Positions 5,256 through 7,905 of a DNA stretch of 7,905 nucleotides are shown one piece after another. Position numbers and translations under genes: made by a program. The notes beneath the pieces are model-generated. The model was not told the origin of the DNA and searched no databases. It saw nothing but the letters and a program-made list of their open reading frames with translations. The DNA is from an uncultured Clostridia bacterium (GTDB lineage: Bacteria > Bacillota > Clostridia > Oscillospirales > Oscillospiraceae). The stretch lies in contig CALLZZ010000013.1 of assembly GCA_937858235.1 (NCBI GenBank), positions 1-7,905 on the forward strand, in the 5' to 3' direction. Within the stretch, counting starts at the first letter, position 1; every line of letters begins with the position of its first letter.

Positions 5256-6741
5256 TTATTGGTATCCCCCATTCCTTTATTATCTGCTTTCTTTCCTCTG
5301 GTGAGGCGTTATAGTAATCTTCTAACATATCCTCTGTGTAATGTTTATAATCTCCCTGTGGTTTCTCCGGCTCAAATCTCTGCTGAGTACGGATATAATA
5401 AGCAATAGCAAGAGCCATAACAAGGTCATCGTGTGAGCCTTCCGCTGCCTCTGGGCGGCCTTTTTCATTGCGTACAAATGTAAGCATTTCGTTAAGCGTA
5501 TCAACGTTGTTGATGAGCTCCGTTTCTTCCCTGACAATCTTAACAAGTCCGGCGATTATCACTGGGCGTGTAGCCTTGTTGGTATTAAAGCCGTATTTAT
5601 TAAGCACTGCATGGGTATAAGTGTCCTCGGATTGCTGCCGTACGTACTGCCTTGTGTAGTGCAAGTCTTGCAGCCTCTTGATTGGTGCTTGCGAGTAGTT
5701 GCTCTCTATACCTATCAGGGCGGTGTTGTAGTGCTTTCCTAAGCAATACATTTGGTCTGCATATAAATCCTCGTCAAACTGGTTTCGGAGGACTGCCACT
5801 TGCTCCCCGGTGGTGTTGTCCAGCACCTGTCCGATAAAAAAGTCCTCTCCGTCTCCAGCAGTGTCCCCGCCTATGACGTATGGGTAACCCTCTTTAGGTG
5901 GTTTAATTATCTTGATGTATCCGTCCGGGTCGTCCACCCACTTGATGTCTGCCAACCCATCCTCCGTGTATCTATACGCAAAGTATCCAGTCTTGATCTT
6001 TTGGGCTTTAAGTTGCGCTATCCTCTCGGTAACTCGCAACTTATCGAAAATGGTCTTGCCGTACACGCCCCATTCTCCCAGGCAGTACACAGCATAATAA
6101 TACGGGTCTGTCTCCTTGTACGATTCCAACAGCTGCACATACTCGTCGTCCAGAAAGCGGTTGTCTTTATATGTGGTATGGCAAATGGTGATATTGTCGT
6201 CTTTGCGGTCAAAAAACCGTTTTTTAAGCCAATGGTTAACGTCTATAGGGTTAAATGATATTACTATCTGTTTTTTTGTGCCTTTACCTCTAAGACGTAT
6301 ATTAAGCTGGTTAAAATCTGCTTCTAAGGTTTCTGAGGCCTCTTCTATCCATACATCGGTTAATTCTCCTTTAGCAAATGTAATTGACTTTAGTTTTTCT
6401 GTATCGTCTAAGCCTTTAAATATAACGCTATTTCCGTTAGAACATGTTACCCTTAAATCAGACTCGTTAAACTTAAATAGCTTGCCTATGCCCCAACGTG
6501 ATATTACTTGCTTGAATAGTGCAAATGTGGAATCTCTATTTGTGTTTCCTACTGCTCTTACTACTAGCACGTTGCACATGTTAGCTTTCATTAGCTTGAC
6601 TAAATATCTTTCAACGATAAAATCTGATTTGCCAGAACCAGCACCGCCATATAGGACTAAATATCTGTTATTGTTATCTATGTAAGGAATATAGGCAGTG
6701 TTAAAAGCTTTTTTAGGTATTTGAACTTGTATATCTGCCAT
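5248..6741 (-). CDS. terL: Terminase large subunit (ATPase and nuclease), PBSX XtmB-like
   Basis: This 497-residue protein is the DNA-packaging motor. The N-terminal ATPase domain has Walker A GGAGSGKS (residues 32-39), a Walker B-like strand TDVWIEEA (128-135, acidic pair E133/E134) and a coupling motif SFNP (162-165). The C-terminal RNase H-like nuclease domain shows its metal-binding acids: D293 in VIGGDTAGDGEDFF, E346 in IGIESN and D438/D439 in GSHDDLVMALAIAY. It hydrolyses ATP to drive DNA into the procapsid through the portal and cuts the concatemer. It works with the small subunit encoded upstream. The full length and intact motifs indicate a functional gene. The start ATG has a modest GGAG site 11 bases upstream and no closer alternative. 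The 184-bp gap before it, with a hairpin, is unusual for this gene pair. Confidence 0.96.
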   Translation of the reverse strand: MADIQVQIPKKAFNTAYIPYIDNNNRYLVLYGGAGSGKSDFIVERYLVKLMKANMCNVLVVRAVGNTNRDSTFALFKQVISRWGIGKLFKFNESDLRVTCSNGNSVIFKGLDDTEKLKSITFAKGELTDVWIEEASETLEADFNQLNIRLRGKGTKKQIVISFNPIDVNHWLKKRFFDRKDDNITICHTTYKDNRFLDDEYVQLLESYKETDPYYYAVYCLGEWGVYGKTIFDKLRVTERIAQLKAQKIKTGYFAYRYTEDGLADIKWVDDPDGYIKIIKPPKEGYPYVIGGDTAGDGEDFFIGQVLDNTTGEQVAVLRNQFDEDLYADQMYCLGKHYNTALIGIESNYSQAPIKRLQDLHYTRQYVRQQSEDTYTHAVLNKYGFNTNKATRPVIIAGLVKIVREETELINNVDTLNEMLTFVRNEKGRPEAAEGSHDDLVMALAIAYYIRTQQRFEPEKPQGDYKHYTEDMLEDYYNASPEERKQIIKEWGIPING

Positions 6742-6844
6742 TTAATTTCACTCTCCATTTTAACGTGCATAAATATTTATTCGGTATTTTTCTTAATTTT
6801 GGGGTATATTGTCGGTGATTTTTATGCCTTTTTGGTATAAATAT

Positions 6845-6882
6845 AAAAAATAGTGCATAAAACTAATTAATTATGCGCTATT
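6845..6882 (-). terminator. Hairpin with U-tract between terS and terL
   Basis: Bases 6849-6860 and 6871-6882 form a 12-bp stem with one C-A mismatch and a 10-base loop. On the minus strand the stem runs directly into a T-run (6850-6845), the layout of a Rho-independent terminator. The stem is AT-rich, so strength is doubtful. On the plus strand no T-run follows. It sits 44 bp after the terS stop in an AT-rich 184-bp spacer, so it may attenuate transcription into terL or mark a DNA site. A 9-bp copy of the arm (TTTATGCAC on the minus strand) recurs at 6765-6773. Confidence 0.55.
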
Positions 6883-6925
6883 CTATAACAACTATTCCCA
6901 AAATGTATCTTTTAGGTGGTAGTGT

Positions 6926-7375
6926 TTATTCTTCTGTTAGTTCCACTTTTATTAAACTACCGCTTAAGTTGACGTCTGTTTCTTGCTTATCTCTCCACTC
7001 CTTCGGCTTCCGGTTCTTCAACCAGAAGATCTGTGCTGTGGTGTCTGGCTGAACTTCCTTGGTGACCACCTTGGTGACTTCTAATCTGCTTTCCCCCGTC
7101 TCCCTGTCTGTCACAAGCTCCCTTGTCGTCTCTATGTACGAGTACCCTTTAGCGCGTTTAAGCAAGGCGTTCTCAACCTCTATATCGACAACTTCCTTGC
7201 CCCTTTTTAAAGCCTCCGAAATCTCCGCATACTTCTTTTTCCATTCATACAGTGTAGATGGTACTATCCCCATGTTTGTGGCTATCTGTTCGTCTGTTAG
7301 TCCGTCCCTCGCCCATGCCTCTAACTTAAGTAAGCCATCGGCTGTTAACCATTCTTCGTATTTACCTTTAGCCAT
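6926..7375 (-). CDS. terS: Terminase small subunit (DNA-recognition subunit)
   Basis: This 149-residue protein begins with MAKGKYEEWLTADGL. A helix-turn-helix follows at about residues 25-50 (GLTDEQIATNMGIVPSTLYE, then WKKKY), the usual DNA-binding element of phage small terminases. The C-terminal part contains AQIFWLKNRKPKEWRDK (114-130), a hallmark of this group of small subunits. A central helical stretch (about 52-76) would mediate oligomer formation. The protein binds the phage packaging site and delivers DNA to the large subunit, encoded next. ATG 7375 is chosen because AAGGAGGTGA sits just upstream. A GTG three codons earlier (7384) lies inside that site. The product has no cysteine-rich or nuclease motif. 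Function is well supported by motif and position. Unusually, 184 bp separate it from terL rather than an overlap. Confidence 0.88.
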   Translation of the reverse strand: MAKGKYEEWLTADGLLKLEAWARDGLTDEQIATNMGIVPSTLYEWKKKYAEISEALKRGKEVVDIEVENALLKRAKGYSYIETTRELVTDRETGESRLEVTKVVTKEVQPDTTAQIFWLKNRKPKEWRDKQETDVNLSGSLIKVELTEE

Positions 7376-7380
7376 ACGGC

Positions 7381-7390
7381 TCACCTCCTT
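7381..7390 (-). promoter_or_regulatory. Ribosome binding site deciding the terS start
   Basis: AAGGAGGTGA on the minus strand lies 5 bases before ATG 7375. It rules out the in-frame GTG at 7384, which overlaps the site. Confidence 0.85.
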
Positions 7391-7421
7391 TTATGTAATA
7401 AAAAAGATCCCTCGTTTGAAC

Positions 7422-7466
7422 TGACCCCCATTCGTTAGATTTTTTGGTCTAACTTTTGGGGGGTCA
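7422..7466. repeat. Two-part inverted repeat upstream of terS
   Basis: The outer arms TGACCCCC (7422-7429) and GGGGGTCA (7459-7466) pair over 8 bp. The inner arms GTTAGA (7434-7439) and TCTAAC (7448-7453) pair over 6 bp. They are separated by 4- and 5-base bulges and an 8-base loop. It starts 5 bp after the stop of the ribbon-helix-helix gene. On the minus strand a T-run (7405-7400) comes only about 16 bases later, so it is not a textbook terminator. The end sequence (minus strand TGACCCCCCAAAAGTTAGAC) resembles the terminal repeats of IS150-group IS3 elements of Firmicutes, but no transposase is present. It could also be a packaging-site element. Confidence 0.8.
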
Positions 7467-7471
7467 CATCA

Positions 7472-7654
7472 TTATTCAGACTGCTTTATATCTTTTCTTA
7501 TTAATTCTTTTATATATCCCTGTTTGTTAGTTACGCTTTCCAACTTATCTAATATGTCTTTGTCTGTATTTGTATTTAGCTTTAGCTTTATTTGCTTGGT
7601 GTTTTGTTCGTCATATTTAGCGTTATACTCGGATTTGTTGAACTTATTCTGCAT
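7472..7654 (-). CDS. Small ribbon-helix-helix-like protein
   Basis: This gene encodes 60 residues from ATG 7654, which overlaps the end of the upstream gene by 11 bp, so translation is probably coupled. No strong binding site of its own is visible. The pattern fits an Arc/MetJ-type ribbon-helix-helix fold: a polar N-terminus, a short beta strand TKQIKLKLN (19-27), helix TDKDILDKLESV (30-41), a turn TNKQG and helix YIKELIRKDIK (47-57). Such proteins are usually dimeric DNA-binding regulators. This KLN...DKLE...KQGYIK...IR arrangement is common in small proteins of Firmicutes mobile elements. A TTG at 7684 in the same frame would add ten residues with no better signal. Placed just before the packaging genes, it could regulate the late operon, but no operator was identified. 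Confidence 0.68.
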   Translation of the reverse strand: MQNKFNKSEYNAKYDEQNTKQIKLKLNTNTDKDILDKLESVTNKQGYIKELIRKDIKQSE

Positions 7655-7835
7655 AGTTGTTTTCCAATGCCAACATATCTTCAAAACTAATTGTTTCTTC
7701 TAAATCTGCATAATCTGTAAAATCTTCCCTTGCGGAAGCTTCACCGCAATCCCATGTGAAAGGAATATCTGTACCTTCGCTTGCTTCTTCTCCAACTTTT
7801 CTCCACTTATTGTATTTATTCTGTAAATTCATCAT
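7644..7835 (-). CDS. Hypothetical acidic protein, 63 residues
   Basis: The start ATG 7835 follows AAGGAGGT with 5 bases of spacing; a second ATG (7832) directly after it is equally placed. An upstream in-frame ATG at 7853 overlaps the binding site and is unlikely. The product begins MMNLQNKYNKWRKVGEEA and becomes strongly acidic (TDIPFTWDCGEASAREDFTD and ISFEDMLALENNYAE). It has no signal peptide or membrane helix and one cysteine. I do not recognise the family. It overlaps the ribbon-helix-helix gene, so the two are probably made together. The strong binding site and overlap support a real gene. Confidence 0.6.
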   Translation of the reverse strand: MMNLQNKYNKWRKVGEEASEGTDIPFTWDCGEASAREDFTDYADLEETISFEDMLALENNYAE

Positions 7836-7840
7836 TTTAT

Positions 7841-7848
7841 ACCTCCTT
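7841..7848 (-). promoter_or_regulatory. Ribosome binding site for the 63-residue acidic protein
   Basis: AAGGAGGT on the minus strand lies 5 bases before ATG 7835. It makes the upstream in-frame ATG at 7853 an unlikely start. Confidence 0.75.
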
Positions 7849-7905
7849 GGCATTTACCGTTCGTTTGTTTTAACTTGGCTTTATCTTACACCACAGTGTA
7901 CACAG

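Noticed and set aside
5800..6685. Plus-strand open frames opposite the large terminase
   Set aside because: The opposite strand encodes a complete terminase with all ATPase and nuclease motifs, so the plus-strand frames are by-products.
7852..7905. A short dyad (GTGTACAC) and a TAAGAT box at the right edge as a promoter or operator
   Set aside because: Spacing between the possible -35 and -10 elements is far too short, and the window ends before the region can be judged.

Overview
The window is the left part of the late (packaging and head) module of a tailed double-stranded DNA phage or prophage (Caudoviricetes). Every supported gene lies on the minus strand, so transcription runs from high to low coordinates. 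AT-rich DNA, strong AGGAGG-type ribosome binding sites, tight stop/start overlaps and a PBSX-type large terminase point to a Firmicutes host, probably a gut Clostridia-type bacterium. The host assignment is inference.

In transcription order: two small overlapping genes open the window (an unknown acidic protein and a ribbon-helix-helix-like protein, 7835-7472). A 45-bp two-part inverted repeat follows (7422-7466). Next come the small terminase subunit (7375-6926), a 184-bp AT-rich spacer with a hairpin and U-tract (6845-6882), the large terminase subunit (6741-5248) and the portal (5255-3315), which overlaps the terminase by 8 bp. A cluster of four small accessory genes then sits between portal and scaffold (3334-2177): two zinc-ribbon proteins, a DUF2829/Tad2-like protein (a family containing phage anti-Thoeris sponges) and an unknown 139-residue protein. 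The head genes follow: scaffold (2054-1218), a 45-residue basic protein (1218-1081), a capsid cement-like protein (1081-701) and the N-terminal part of the major capsid protein (690 to the window edge).

Together these genes build the procapsid (portal vertex, scaffold, major capsid protein, cement) and fill it with DNA (terminase). The four-gene insert looks like a cargo slot expressed with the late operon. The Tad2-like gene is the most biologically interesting item.

The first 129 bases contain a perfect 37-bp inverted repeat that starts exactly at base 1 and lies inside the capsid gene. This is most likely a fold-back chimera at a contig end, so the last dozen or so visible capsid codons should not be trusted. 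No RNA genes, CRISPR arrays or complete insertion sequences were seen. No gene-free stretch exceeds 300 bases; the longest is the 184-bp spacer between the terminase genes.
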